NCBI RefSeq assembly: GCF_900176075.1
Contig: NZ_FWWV01000057.1
Span: 37,379 to 101,378 of the forward strand
Direction: 5' to 3'
Length of the DNA stretch: 64,000 nt
From: Pasteurella testudinis DSM 23072
Lineage (GTDB): Bacteria > Pseudomonadota > Gammaproteobacteria > Enterobacterales > Pasteurellaceae
The notes beneath the pieces are model-generated. The model saw only the letters and a program-made list of their open reading frames with translations, made no database searches and had not been told where the DNA came from. A program made the translations under genes and the position numbers. Shown one piece after another: positions 8,472 through 17,019 of the stretch (the first letter of the stretch is position 1; each line of letters opens with the position of its first letter).

Positions 8472-9170
8472 ATGAAATTTGAAGTGTATTGTGATGAAAA
8501 TTATCCTGATTTGTTTAACTCGTCCAAACCGCAAGCTGAATTTATGATGATAGGTAGTCTATGGCTACCTGAATCATTGCGTACAGAAATCAAACAGCAG
8601 GTTTTGCAGTTGCGACAGCGACATAATATTTGGGGAGAGATTAAATGGCGTAAAGTAGATCGGCGAAGCCTGTCTTTTTATCAAGCATTGATTGATTTAT
8701 TTGTCGGACATAAAGACAGCTTGCGTTTTCGTTGTATTGCTGTCAGTCGCCATCAGTTTAACAATAACTGGCATGATGGCGATAATGAATTGGGGTTTTA
8801 TAAATTTTATTATCAATTGTTGCACCACTGGATTTTGGATTTTAATGAATACCGGATTTTTTGCGACATCAAACAAAACCGAGACTTAAAACGCTTGGAA
8901 ACCTTAAAACGTTGTTTGGATAACAGTAATATTTCGGCAAATATTGCACAGATTCAATCGTTACCATCATCAGAAGTGGTGTTGATTCAGCTTTGTGATT
9001 TGTTGCTGGGCATGGCGTCTGCCCGTATGAATCGCACTTTACGTCCTGATAGTGCCAAAGAAAAGTTGGTGCTGTCGTTGGAGGGCTGGTTGGGCAGACA
9101 AATCGGCATGACTCACCGTGATGAAAAGAAATTCAATGTGTTTCGGATTAACTTGCAAGGGGGCTGGTAA
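8472..9170 (+). CDS. DUF3800 domain protein, possible RNase H-fold nuclease
   Basis: A 232-aa protein that begins 4 bp after hsdS. The N-terminal acidic pair in YCDENYP (Asp8-Glu9), WGEIKW, the central FCDIKQNRD and the C-terminal IQLCDLLLGM fit DUF3800, proposed to adopt an RNase H-like fold with clustered acidic residues. Biochemical function is not established. DUF3800 genes recur in defence islands, and here the gene sits inside a restriction operon between hsdS and hsdR. Its TAATG overlap with the following gene means the two are translationally coupled and probably act together. Low GC matches the island. Confidence 0.72.
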   Translation: MKFEVYCDENYPDLFNSSKPQAEFMMIGSLWLPESLRTEIKQQVLQLRQRHNIWGEIKWRKVDRRSLSFYQALIDLFVGHKDSLRFRCIAVSRHQFNNNWHDGDNELGFYKFYYQLLHHWILDFNEYRIFCDIKQNRDLKRLETLKRCLDNSNISANIAQIQSLPSSEVVLIQLCDLLLGMASARMNRTLRPDSAKEKLVLSLEGWLGRQIGMTHRDEKKFNVFRINLQGGW

Positions 9171-9640
9171 TGCAGGATTTGCCTTCTTTATTGACGTTGT
9201 CTTGCTGGCAGGATTATCGTTCTTTTTATGAAAACCATTATTGCCGAGCCGAAATCATCACGGCTGACGGCATTCGAGTGTATTTTTCGGCGAGTAAATT
9301 TAATCATGCGTTTTATGAAAGCTCCAAGGGCAAAAGCAAGAATGAGTTTAGTCAAATTCGAGCCGAGCGTATGCCGTGGATTGCCCACACGCTGAAACAC
9401 CCTGACGCAAGCCTTTATCAAGGCTGGATTAGTGCAACCAAAACCCACGACCCGGCACGCAGAGTGAGCGTGGTGTATGGGGATTTTGTGGTGGTGATTG
9501 ATATGAGTGTCAATCAGCGAAACCAATTGAAAGCGAACTTTGTGACTTGTTATGTAGCTGATAACAGCATTGACAGAATAAGAAAATCCCCAGTTTGGAG
9601 CAGGGATGAATGCCTGTGCAAACTAGGGATTGTAGAATGA
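9170..9640 (+). CDS. Unrecognised 156-aa protein; possible PBECR-type (barnase/EndoU/RelE-like) nuclease fold
   Basis: It starts inside the stop of the DUF3800 gene (TAATG), so the pair is coupled. No signal peptide or membrane segment is visible. The pattern of a His in FNHAFYESS, then RAERMPWIAHTLKHPDA, a beta-rich stretch around FVVVIDM and a final FVTCYVAD...IRKSPVW resembles the small phage-associated nucleases of the barnase-EndoU-colicin-RelE (PBECR) group. This is a tentative pattern match, not a firm assignment. It could instead be an inhibitor, an adaptor or a toxin partner of the DUF3800 protein. After its stop, 190 bp without a gene lead to hsdR. They contain a small hairpin around CATTACCGATGGGTAATG and an AT-rich promoter-like tract at about 9716. 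Confidence 0.6.
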   Translation: MQDLPSLLTLSCWQDYRSFYENHYCRAEIITADGIRVYFSASKFNHAFYESSKGKSKNEFSQIRAERMPWIAHTLKHPDASLYQGWISATKTHDPARRVSVVYGDFVVVIDMSVNQRNQLKANFVTCYVADNSIDRIRKSPVWSRDECLCKLGIVE

Positions 9641-9831
9641 GCTGCCGCTGATTCGCTACGCTGGCTCTGCGGCAAAAACCTCGGTAAGTTCATTACCGAT
9701 GGGTAATGAATCCGTATATATAATAGCCTATTGTGCTAAATGATTTCAACATTTTGTTGAAAAATATTGTTACTTTATTGTTTTTATTGTTATTTTTAAA
9801 AAAACTTCTACCAGATAAAACAGGAGTCCCC

Positions 9832-12800
9832 ATGCACCCCACCCCAAAATTCCAAGAAGAATACAGTGCCAAAATCCCTGCCCTGCTACTCTTGTGCAAT
9901 CTCGGCTGGCGGTATCTGTTGCCTTCTCACGCCTTGGCATTGCGGGGCGGGGATAAAAGTGCGGTGGTGCTTATTGAAGTGTTGCGGGGAGAGCTTGCCA
10001 AGCGGCGGTTTGTGTTTGAGGGCAAGTCTTATCCGTTATCCGAGCGTGCCATTGATGATGTGCTGTCGCAACTCTCGCCAGCCTTGAATGAAGGGCTGCA
10101 AACTGCCAATGAGCGGATTTACAACCATTTGCTGTATGGCATTTCGGTGACGGAGTTTGTTGGTGGCAAAAAAGCGAATCCGACCATTGCCTTGATTGAT
10201 TGGGACAATCCTGCCAATAATGATTTTAGTTTTACCGAAGAATTCAGGGTAACGTGTGGTGATAGTGCGGAATATCGGCAGCCTGATATGGTCTGTTTTG
10301 TGAACGGTATTCCGCTGGCGGTGATCGAAGCCAAACGCCCCGATGGCAAAAAAGGGGCGACGGTGGCGGAAGGCATTTCGCAAACCATCCGCAATCAGCG
10401 AACAGGTGAAATACCGCAATTGTTCGCTTACAGCCAACTGTTGCTGTCGGTGAGTGGTGTTGATGGGCGTTATGCCACCTGCGGTACGCCTGCCAAGTTT
10501 TGGGCGGCGTGGCGTGAGGAGATTGTGAGCGAGGCGGATATGACGGCACTCAAAAATCAAAGGCCGTCTGAAACCGCACTTGCTGACGTGTTTGCCAATC
10601 GTGCGGATAAATATTCATGGTATGAGCAGTGGTCATCTGCACCGCTGGCGTTAAACGGGCAAGACAGGCTGATTATCGGCTTATTGAGCAAAGAACGCTT
10701 GCTTGAGATGGTGCGGTTTTTTGTGTTGTTTGACAAAAAAGTCGGCAAGATTGTCGCCCGTTATCAGCAGGTGTTCGCCATCAAACGCTTGTTGGCACGC
10801 ATGGCGGTGGTGCGTGTGGATGGCAGCCGAGAGGGCGGGGTGATTTGGCATACCACAGGTTCGGGCAAGTCGTTCACCATGGTGTTTTTGAGTAAGGCGT
10901 TGATTTTGGATGAGTGTTTGAAGCGTTGCCGTTTAATCGTGGTGACCGACCGTGTGGATTTGGAAAATCAGCTGGCGGCGACGTTTATGAACGGTGGCGA
11001 ATTGGCAGGCAGGCGGGATAAATCGCAAGCCATGGCAACCTCTGGCACACGCTTGGCACAGCAGATTGGCAAAGGTAATGAGCGGATTATTTTTACTTTG
11101 GTGCAGAAGTTCAACAGTGCCACAAAGCTGGCTGAATGCTTTAACGACAGTGCGGATTTGATTGTGTTGGTGGATGAAGGGCATCGCAGTCAAGGCGGTG
11201 AAAACCATATTCGCATGAAACACGCCTTGCCCCATGCGGCATTTGTGGCGTTTACAGGCACGCCATTGCTTAAAGACGACAAAACCACGCATAAATTCGG
11301 TTCGATTATCCACGCCTACACCATGCAAAGAGCGGTGGAAGATGGCACGGTAACACCGCTGTTGTATGAAGAACGTATTCCTGATTTGGAGGTGAACGCT
11401 CGGGCGATAGACAGCTGGTTTGAGCGGATGACTAAGGGATTAAACGAACAACAAAAAAGCGACTTGAAACGCTGTTTTGCCCAAAAAAATAAGGTATATG
11501 GGGCGGATGACCGTATTCGCTTGATTGCCTTGGATATTGCTAATCACTTTGCCGGGCATATTTCAGACGGCCTAAAAGGACAATTGGCGTGCGACAGCAA
11601 AACTTCAGCCATTCGTTATAAACAATACTTAGACGAAGCGGGTTTGTTTGAATCGGCAATCGTGATGAGCCCGCCAGACAGCCGTGAGGGCAACCTTGAT
11701 GAAAGCCACAGTGATGAAGTGGTGCAATGGTGGGCGGACAATGTCGGCAGTCAAGACGAGCAAACCTATAGCAAAAACATCATCGCCCGCTTTGCTGATG
11801 AAGCCGATCCGCTCAAACTATTGATTGTGGTGGACAAACTGCTCACAGGCTTTGATGAACCCAAAAATACCGTGCTATACATCGACAAGCCGCTCAAACA
11901 GCACAATCTGATTCAAGCTATCGCACGGGTAAACCGCCTGCACCCTGCCAAAAAATTCGGACTGTTGATTGATTACCGTGGCATTTTAAAAGAGCTGGAC
12001 ACCACCATTACCCGATACCAAGACTTGGCGGCACGCACCCAAGGCGGCTATGACATTGCCGATATTGACGGCTTGTATCAGCCGATGAGCCACGAATATA
12101 AAAAACTGCCGATGTTGTATGACGGGCTGTGGGCGATTTTTAGCGGTGTCAAAAACAAGCATGATATTGAGCAGTTGCGACAGGTGTTGATTCCCAAAAT
12201 GGTAGAACAAAACGGCGAATGGACGGACACCGCCCTCAAAGTGCGCGAGGATTTTTATGCTGCTCTCACCGCTTTTTCAAGTTGCCTGAAAGTGGCGTTG
12301 CAGTCTGCCACTTTTTTTGTCGACCAGTCCTACAGCGAAACCGACCGCCGTCATTACAAAGACACCTTGGCACAGTTTAGCCATCTGCGTAGGCTGGCAC
12401 AGCAAGATGCTGGCGAAAGCGTGGATTTTGACGACTATGCCGATTCGGTCAAAAAACTGCTGGACAAACATGTGGTAGGCGTGGCGGTCAAAGAACCTGA
12501 GGGCGTGTATGAAGTGGGCAAAATGGGCAAGCTGGAGCACCCCGAAGACTGGAGCAAAGAAAAAACCCGTAACGAAACCGACCTGATTAAAACCCGTATC
12601 GCCCGCACCATCGAACAAGATTTGCGTGATGATCCTTACGCCCAGCAAGCCTTTTCACGGCTGTTAAAAGAAGTGATTGCCGAGGCGGAGCAATTGTTTG
12701 ATTACGAACTCAAGCAGTACTGGCTGTTTCACGAATTTGAACAACAAGTTGCCAACCGCCGCCTTGATGACATTCCCGATGTATTCGGCGGCAATTTCCA

Positions 12801-13110
12801 CGCCCAAGCCTATTACGGCGTGTTCAAGCAAACCCTGCCCGAAACCTTTTCGGACAGCATCAATATGAATATGGATACGAATTTAGATACAGGCAAATGG
12901 GTCAAACTCGCCTTTGAAATAGACAATATTGTCAGCCAATCGGTCGCCGAGCATTCCATCAATCCGCACAACATCGAAACCGACATCCGCAAGCAATTAC
13001 TGCCCAAGCTGTTTGCCGAATGCAAAGCCATTGGAGCTGGCATGGAGCAGGCGAAAAAAATGGTAGAAGCGGTGGTGCAGATTGTGCGGGTGGGGCAAAA
13101 TAAAAGTTAA
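9832..13110 (+). CDS. hsdR: Type I restriction endonuclease subunit HsdR
   Basis: A 1092-aa protein. The ATG at 9832 follows AGGAG; longer in-frame starts are AT-rich leader. The nuclease domain has the PD-(D/E)xK residues in QPDMVCF (Asp152) and VIEAKRP (Glu166, Lys168). The SF2 translocase has Walker A HTTGSGKS at residue 340, the DEAD-box variant DEGH at 448, AFTGTP soon after, and LLTGFDEP/QAIARVNR in the second RecA domain. The C-terminus is helical. It cleaves unmodified DNA at a distance after ATP-driven translocation with HsdM and HsdS. Intact length suggests function. Two DUS cores lie in frame, one (at 10561) fused to a USS half-site (ACCGCACTT), so even this gene carries neisserial uptake signals. 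Confidence 0.95.
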   Translation: MHPTPKFQEEYSAKIPALLLLCNLGWRYLLPSHALALRGGDKSAVVLIEVLRGELAKRRFVFEGKSYPLSERAIDDVLSQLSPALNEGLQTANERIYNHLLYGISVTEFVGGKKANPTIALIDWDNPANNDFSFTEEFRVTCGDSAEYRQPDMVCFVNGIPLAVIEAKRPDGKKGATVAEGISQTIRNQRTGEIPQLFAYSQLLLSVSGVDGRYATCGTPAKFWAAWREEIVSEADMTALKNQRPSETALADVFANRADKYSWYEQWSSAPLALNGQDRLIIGLLSKERLLEMVRFFVLFDKKVGKIVARYQQVFAIKRLLARMAVVRVDGSREGGVIWHTTGSGKSFTMVFLSKALILDECLKRCRLIVVTDRVDLENQLAATFMNGGELAGRRDKSQAMATSGTRLAQQIGKGNERIIFTLVQKFNSATKLAECFNDSADLIVLVDEGHRSQGGENHIRMKHALPHAAFVAFTGTPLLKDDKTTHKFGSIIHAYTMQRAVEDGTVTPLLYEERIPDLEVNARAIDSWFERMTKGLNEQQKSDLKRCFAQKNKVYGADDRIRLIALDIANHFAGHISDGLKGQLACDSKTSAIRYKQYLDEAGLFESAIVMSPPDSREGNLDESHSDEVVQWWADNVGSQDEQTYSKNIIARFADEADPLKLLIVVDKLLTGFDEPKNTVLYIDKPLKQHNLIQAIARVNRLHPAKKFGLLIDYRGILKELDTTITRYQDLAARTQGGYDIADIDGLYQPMSHEYKKLPMLYDGLWAIFSGVKNKHDIEQLRQVLIPKMVEQNGEWTDTALKVREDFYAALTAFSSCLKVALQSATFFVDQSYSETDRRHYKDTLAQFSHLRRLAQQDAGESVDFDDYADSVKKLLDKHVVGVAVKEPEGVYEVGKMGKLEHPEDWSKEKTRNETDLIKTRIARTIEQDLRDDPYAQQAFSRLLKEVIAEAEQLFDYELKQYWLFHEFEQQVANRRLDDIPDVFGGNFHAQAYYGVFKQTLPETFSDSINMNMDTNLDTGKWVKLAFEIDNIVSQSVAEHSINPHNIETDIRKQLLPKLFAECKAIGAGMEQAKKMVEAVVQIVRVGQNKS

Positions 13111-13121
13111 GGAAATATGAA

Positions 13122-13832
13122 ATGGATAAGAAAATAGATGACAGCCCAGGAAAAATAAAAAATCTATTAAACAGCATTATGGAATTAGAGTGGTTTATTG
13201 GATTTTTATTGCTTATCACCTGCTTGGATTTATATTTCACATTGACATATGGTATTTCTGTTATTCATGCCGTCAATCAATGGAGGTTTTACTTTACTAG
13301 AATAGAAGATTATATTTATTTTGTATTGCTGTTTTCTATGGTTTTTACCATGATATTTCCAGCCTTTAGATTTTTATACATCTTTATTTTATCTAATCTT
13401 TTGGCAAAAATAGGTATTGATTGCTATGAAAGAGATTTTAATGATAATCGACATTACAAAGATTACAAATGGATAAAATCTTTAGAATTACAAGCAATAA
13501 AGGAAAATAACGAACTTCTATTAAAATATACTCTAAAAAGAGAAGAAATCATTAAGCAAAGAAGTCGAGTTTCGGCAAAATTTCTAGCGATTAATTTATT
13601 TATGCTCATTCAATGGCTTTTTATACAGGATGTTGAAAATTACCCTGTTATTATAAAAACATTATTACAAGGGGTGAATTTTGCCGAAAAACAAGAGTTT
13701 TTACTGCAAGCATTATTGATATTGGGGCTGGTTATATTTTCATTAACCTGGCTGGCTTTATTTTTTCGGGCATTTATTATTCCAAGTAATACTATTTATT
13801 ATCCTGATGATGAGAATAAAAGTGGAAGCTGA
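13122..13832 (+). CDS. Unrecognised integral membrane protein
   Basis: A 236-aa, AT-rich gene 11 bp after hsdR and overlapping the next gene by 26 bp. Four hydrophobic segments are visible at about residues 22-45, 62-90, 148-170 and 190-215. A highly charged helical loop (residues about 100-147, rich in Lys/Glu/Asp) lies between the second and third. That topology, with a long cytoplasmic coiled loop, is compatible with a membrane-anchored effector or scaffold, but I recognise no family. Its coupling to the YgjP-type peptidase and position after hsdR suggest a role as island cargo. Confidence 0.65.
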   Translation: MDKKIDDSPGKIKNLLNSIMELEWFIGFLLLITCLDLYFTLTYGISVIHAVNQWRFYFTRIEDYIYFVLLFSMVFTMIFPAFRFLYIFILSNLLAKIGIDCYERDFNDNRHYKDYKWIKSLELQAIKENNELLLKYTLKREEIIKQRSRVSAKFLAINLFMLIQWLFIQDVENYPVIIKTLLQGVNFAEKQEFLLQALLILGLVIFSLTWLALFFRAFIIPSNTIYYPDDENKSGS

Positions 13833-14553
13833 CAATCTACATTTCTACTACGGCAATGAAAAAATCCACTTTACACTGATTACCAGCCCAAGACTTGCCG
13901 ACAAAATCCGTATCAAAGTTGAGCCGAGTGGTGAAGTGATGGTATCTGCTCCTATAGACACCGATACGGTTGATATTTTCAATGCGGTAAAAAAACGCAG
14001 CCGCTGGATATACGAACAGCAACAAGCATTCAAAGCCCAAAATCAGTTGGCGTTGCCACGACGTTATATCAGCGGCGAAAGCCATTTTTATCTCGGCAAG
14101 CGTTATCTGCTCAAAATCGAAGAAAATCCCACTGCACTGCCAAGCGTAAAATTATTACGTGGGCGACTGCTGGTGTCGGTCAAAAACAGGCAAACCGCCG
14201 ATGTCAAAACCATGCTGGACAACTGGTACAAAATCTGCGCCAAAGAAGTATTCGCCAAACGCTTACACGCCTTATTAGAGCAAACGCTGTGGATAAACGA
14301 AAGCCCGCTCATCCGCCTGCAAAGCATGAAAACCCAATGGGGCAACTGCTCGCCGCAAGGCAGGTTGACGCTTAACCCGCATTTAATCAAAGCCCCGAGC
14401 GACTGCATTGATTATGTAATTTTGCACGAACTTTGTCATTTGGCGGAACATAACCACAGCGAGCGATTTTACCGTTTGATGGGGCAGGTATTGCCCAACT
14501 GGCAAGCCATCAAACAGCGACTGGACGAGATGTCAGGGCTGATTTTGCCTTGA
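13807..14553 (+). CDS. YgjP-like (DUF45) metallopeptidase-fold protein
   Basis: A 248-aa protein, ATG at 13807 or 13810, overlapping the membrane protein. The C-terminal half carries the zincin motif HELCH (His207, Glu208, His211), with a downstream Glu/His stretch EHNHSERFY, and the WGNCS segment typical of the YgjP/DUF45 (M48-like) family. A small beta-rich N-terminal domain precedes it. Genes of this family are frequent neighbours of type I hsdR genes; their substrate is not established. It is the last gene of the island. The following 100 bp carry no feature and lead directly into a truncated LysR gene. Confidence 0.85.
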   Translation: MMRIKVEADNLHFYYGNEKIHFTLITSPRLADKIRIKVEPSGEVMVSAPIDTDTVDIFNAVKKRSRWIYEQQQAFKAQNQLALPRRYISGESHFYLGKRYLLKIEENPTALPSVKLLRGRLLVSVKNRQTADVKTMLDNWYKICAKEVFAKRLHALLEQTLWINESPLIRLQSMKTQWGNCSPQGRLTLNPHLIKAPSDCIDYVILHELCHLAEHNHSERFYRLMGQVLPNWQAIKQRLDEMSGLILP

Positions 14554-14652
14554 ATGTGCGTCAATCAATCATGCAAATAAAGTAAATCATTTTTGGGTAA
14601 TCGCCATGCTCGTATTCGTGGTGAGCGTTATGATGCATTCGTTGCTGCCTAT

Positions 14653-14943
14653 CTAAAAACTGCGGCGAAACTCTTCCCCAAAGCCTTGTTGCACTTCGCC
14701 GATTTTGATGTCGATTTCATCAAACAAGGGCAACAGGCGGCGGTAAATCTGTTCGCCTGCTTCGGTGGTGGAGACGTTGCGGGTGGTGCGGTGAAACAGG
14801 CGCAGCTTGAGCTGTTGCTCCAGTTGGCTGACGGCGTGGCTGACTGCCGAGCGTGATACGCCGAGCCGTGCCGCGGCTTTGGTGAAACTTTGGGTTTGGG
14901 CAACCAGTAAAAAGGTGCGCAGCAGGGTGTGGTCGGTTTGCAT
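14653..14943 (-). pseudogene. LysR-type regulator truncated after the DNA-binding domain
   Basis: Only 96 codons remain of a family that normally has about 300. The winged HTH is complete ([30 protein letters not shown]) with the start of the linker helix. The frame then ends FRRSF-stop where the effector domain should begin, immediately next to the restriction island. The gene is divergent from the MdaB-type reductase at 15133, the usual LysR/quinone-reductase arrangement. The simplest reading is that arrival of the island removed the 3' two-thirds. The fragment could still bind DNA but would lack co-inducer control. Confidence 0.8.
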
Positions 14944-15132
14944 AATTTGCCTGATTGTTTAATTTGATAAAACAAATAAGGCTATTTTAGCAATACAATC
15001 CGGCCAATGACATCGTTTTTGCGGCGATTGGTGAATAATTCAGAACAAGGTATTCGGATTTTGCTGTCTAGTTGTGCAAATGGGTTTTCGCTACACTGTG
15101 CGGCATTCGATAACAGACATGAGCAACCCAAG

Positions 15133-15711
15133 ATGAACATTCTGATTTTAAACGGACATCAGCCCTATCCGGTTTCCGAAGGCAGACTCACGCAAACCCT
15201 GATTGATGAAGCCGAAAAAGTCCTGACCGCCAAAGGGCACAGCATTCGACACAGCAACGTATTGGCATACGACATCAACAGCGAGCTGGATAAGCACGAC
15301 TGGGCGGATGCCCTATTGCTGCAATTTCCCTCCAATTGGATGATGATTCCGTGGTCGTTTAAAAAATACATGGACGAAGTGTACAGCGCCGGTACGGAAG
15401 GCCGCCTGTGCCGGCATGACGGCCGCACATCGCAAAATCCCCACGCCGACTACGGCAGCGGCGGCGTGCAGACAGGCAAAAAATACATGCTGTCCACCAC
15501 CTTCAACGCGCCCAAAGCCGCCTTTGACAATCCGCAGGAATACCTGTTTCAAGGCAAGGGCTTGGACGATTTGCACTTCCCCGTGCATTGCGTGTACCGC
15601 TCTTTCGGCTACGCGGCTCTGCCGAGTTTCGCCTGCTTCGACGTGCTGAAAAACCCGCAAATCGAGCAGGATTTGCTCAACTGGGCGGCGCATCTTGAGG
15701 CACATTTTTAA
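15133..15711 (+). CDS. mdaB: MdaB-type NAD(P)H-dependent quinone/flavin reductase
   Basis: A 192-aa flavodoxin-fold protein, exactly the family length. The start at 15133 is preferred over an upstream in-frame ATG because the protein then opens MNILILNGHQPYPVSEG, the flavin-phosphate loop of MdaB-like enzymes. FPSNWMMIPWSFKKYMDEV and the GGVQTGKKYMLSTT segment are characteristic. MdaB enzymes carry out two-electron quinone reduction with NADPH, protecting against redox cycling, in the cytosol. It is paired with the truncated LysR gene upstream, so its original control is probably lost. A relative lies at 31709. Confidence 0.85.
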   Translation: MNILILNGHQPYPVSEGRLTQTLIDEAEKVLTAKGHSIRHSNVLAYDINSELDKHDWADALLLQFPSNWMMIPWSFKKYMDEVYSAGTEGRLCRHDGRTSQNPHADYGSGGVQTGKKYMLSTTFNAPKAAFDNPQEYLFQGKGLDDLHFPVHCVYRSFGYAALPSFACFDVLKNPQIEQDLLNWAAHLEAHF

Positions 15712-15774
15712 CCGCCGTATTTTGAATCATCATCACGGTTGCACCGCATGATACAGGCCGTCTGAACGCTTTTT

Positions 15775-15985
15775 TATAGTCAATTAACACAGAACAATAC
15801 AGCGTTGGCTTCGTCTTGCCGTACTATAGTGAAAGAAGTTAAGAAGTGGGACTAGAAAAACGAGCGAAGATAGTACAAATAGTACAGCGAGCGAGTTTGA
15901 CGACGTACCACAAATTAAATTCTTTCACTATATCTGTACTGTCTTCGACTCACCGCCTTGTCTTCTTCTGTGTTAATTGACTATA
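15775..15985. repeat. CREE (Correia-type MITE), outer element
   Basis: Terminal inverted repeats TATAGTCAATTAACACAGAA and its complement, with the type A core (GTTGGCTTCGTCTTGCCGTAC ... CTGTACTGTC). It is split at the central TA by a second element (15825-15932). Without the insert it would be about 105 bp. Confidence 0.85.
15825..15932. repeat. CREE (Correia-type MITE), inner element
   Basis: A 108-bp element of the B-core type (reads as CAAACTCGCTCGCTGTACTA on the other strand), with TATAGTGAAAG termini, inserted at a TA in the centre of the outer element. It is almost identical to the inner element at 46030-46137. Confidence 0.85.
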
Positions 15986-16060
15986 AGATAAAAGTGCGGT
16001 TCAGACGGCCTGTTCTCTATTAACGGTGTTCGATTAACGGCATTCGCAATCCCAAGCCGC

Positions 16061-16927
16061 TTACAACGGCAGCCCCTGCAACAGTGTTTGCAGTTTGATC
16101 ACTTCGCGCGGCATCGGTTCGGCGACGGTAAAGCCGACGATGTCGGCGTGTTTGCCGATGTCGGCCACGGTGCGGATAACGGCGTCGATGCTCATGCCGT
16201 GCGGATCGGTGCCGACGGCGGTTTTCAGTTCGGCGGGGTCGAGCACGTCCAAATCCAAATGAATCAGCACTTTCGATTTGCCGCGTTGGCGCAGCCACGC
16301 CAGCACTTCGTCCGAACCGCGGTTTGCCTGCCGGCACGACACCGTTTCGATGCCCCAAGCTTGGCGGCGCTGTTCCGCCGGTTCGCCGAAATCGCGCAGG
16401 CCGACGATTAAGGCGTTTTCCGTCTTGACTTTATGCTCCGGCAGCATCGCCGTGATCTCCTCGTCGCCGACACCGGCAAGCTGCGCCAGCGCCATGGCGT
16501 GGAAGCCGGTGTAATTGTCGCCGGGCAGCCCCAAATCGGGGTGCGCGTCGAGCCAGATAACGGCCGTGTCATCGCGGTATTTGTCGGCCAGATAGGCAAA
16601 CGGCGCAATGCTGACCGCGCAATCGCCGCCGAGGGTGACGATGCGCTCGGGCTGTTCGGCTTTGATCATCTCCAGCGCCGCCTGCAACTGCCGTTTGTTG
16701 GCCTGATAGGCGAAAATGCCGTGTTCGGTGGGCGTGTGCCAATCGAGCGACACCGGCACATCACGTTCCGCGCCCTGATGTTTCGGGCTGAGAAACGCCA
16801 GCAGGCGCGCGCCGGCGGCATAACCCTGTATTGCCTGCTGTGGGGCAAGTTCGGGCACCAGTCGGCTGATGTTGCCGCTTTCGCCGCCTTGCCATTGCGG
16901 AAAATTCAAGCGTAGTGTTTTGCACAT
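16061..16927 (-). CDS. Arginase/agmatinase-superfamily ureohydrolase
   Basis: A 288-aa protein with the manganese-cluster motifs of ureohydrolases: DAHPD at residues 127-131, HLDLDVLDP around 225-231 and a final Glu in AEPMPRE. The first metal position, normally His in GGDHS, is Cys103 here (GGDCAVS), as in some divergent members. Substrate specificity (arginine, agmatine, guanidinobutyrate or formiminoglutamate) cannot be read from the sequence. It is divergent from a MarR-type regulator at 17020, with a 17-bp repeated box in the shared promoter, so repression by that regulator is likely. Confidence 0.85.
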   Translation of the reverse strand: MCKTLRLNFPQWQGGESGNISRLVPELAPQQAIQGYAAGARLLAFLSPKHQGAERDVPVSLDWHTPTEHGIFAYQANKRQLQAALEMIKAEQPERIVTLGGDCAVSIAPFAYLADKYRDDTAVIWLDAHPDLGLPGDNYTGFHAMALAQLAGVGDEEITAMLPEHKVKTENALIVGLRDFGEPAEQRRQAWGIETVSCRQANRGSDEVLAWLRQRGKSKVLIHLDLDVLDPAELKTAVGTDPHGMSIDAVIRTVADIGKHADIVGFTVAEPMPREVIKLQTLLQGLPL

Positions 16928-16963
16928 GTTGCGGTTCCTTCTGTTTGCGATTGCTGGTATTCT

Positions 16964-17004
16964 AGTCTTATTTAGGACTTCAGTTCAAGTATTATTTGGG
17001 ACTT
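16964..17004. promoter_or_regulatory. Direct-repeat operator between ureohydrolase and marR
   Basis: Two 17-bp direct repeats, AGTCTTATTTAGGACTT (16964) and AGTATTATTTGGGACTT (16988), 24 bp apart in the divergent promoter region. Binding by the adjacent MarR protein is inferred from position. Confidence 0.6.
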
Positions 17005-17019
17005 GATAAGGATAAAATC

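Larger units (their letters stand above)
15755..16011. terminator. Hybrid DUS/USS terminator split by a nested CREE insertion
   Basis: The left arm AGGCCGTCTGAACG lies at 15755 and the right arm AAAGTGCGGTTCAGACGGCCT ends at 16011. In other copies these arms are separated by 20-40 bp. Here 211 bp of nested CREE sit in the loop, so the stem is probably weakened as a terminator. Confidence 0.7.

Noticed and set aside
3701..14553. The island as BREX, DISARM or another named multi-gene defence system
   Set aside because: No PglX, BrxL, DrmA/B or similar is present; the core genes are ordinary type I hsdM/S/R.
2169..14943. Direct repeats (att sites) or an integrase bounding the restriction island
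   Set aside because: Neither a shared repeat at 3.1-3.6 kb and 14.55-14.65 kb nor an integrase was seen; entry by homologous recombination after transformation is simpler.
16433..16915. A 160-codon open frame on the plus strand opposite the ureohydrolase gene
   Set aside because: It is the antisense of a gene with clear catalytic motifs; no ribosome site and no recognisable protein.
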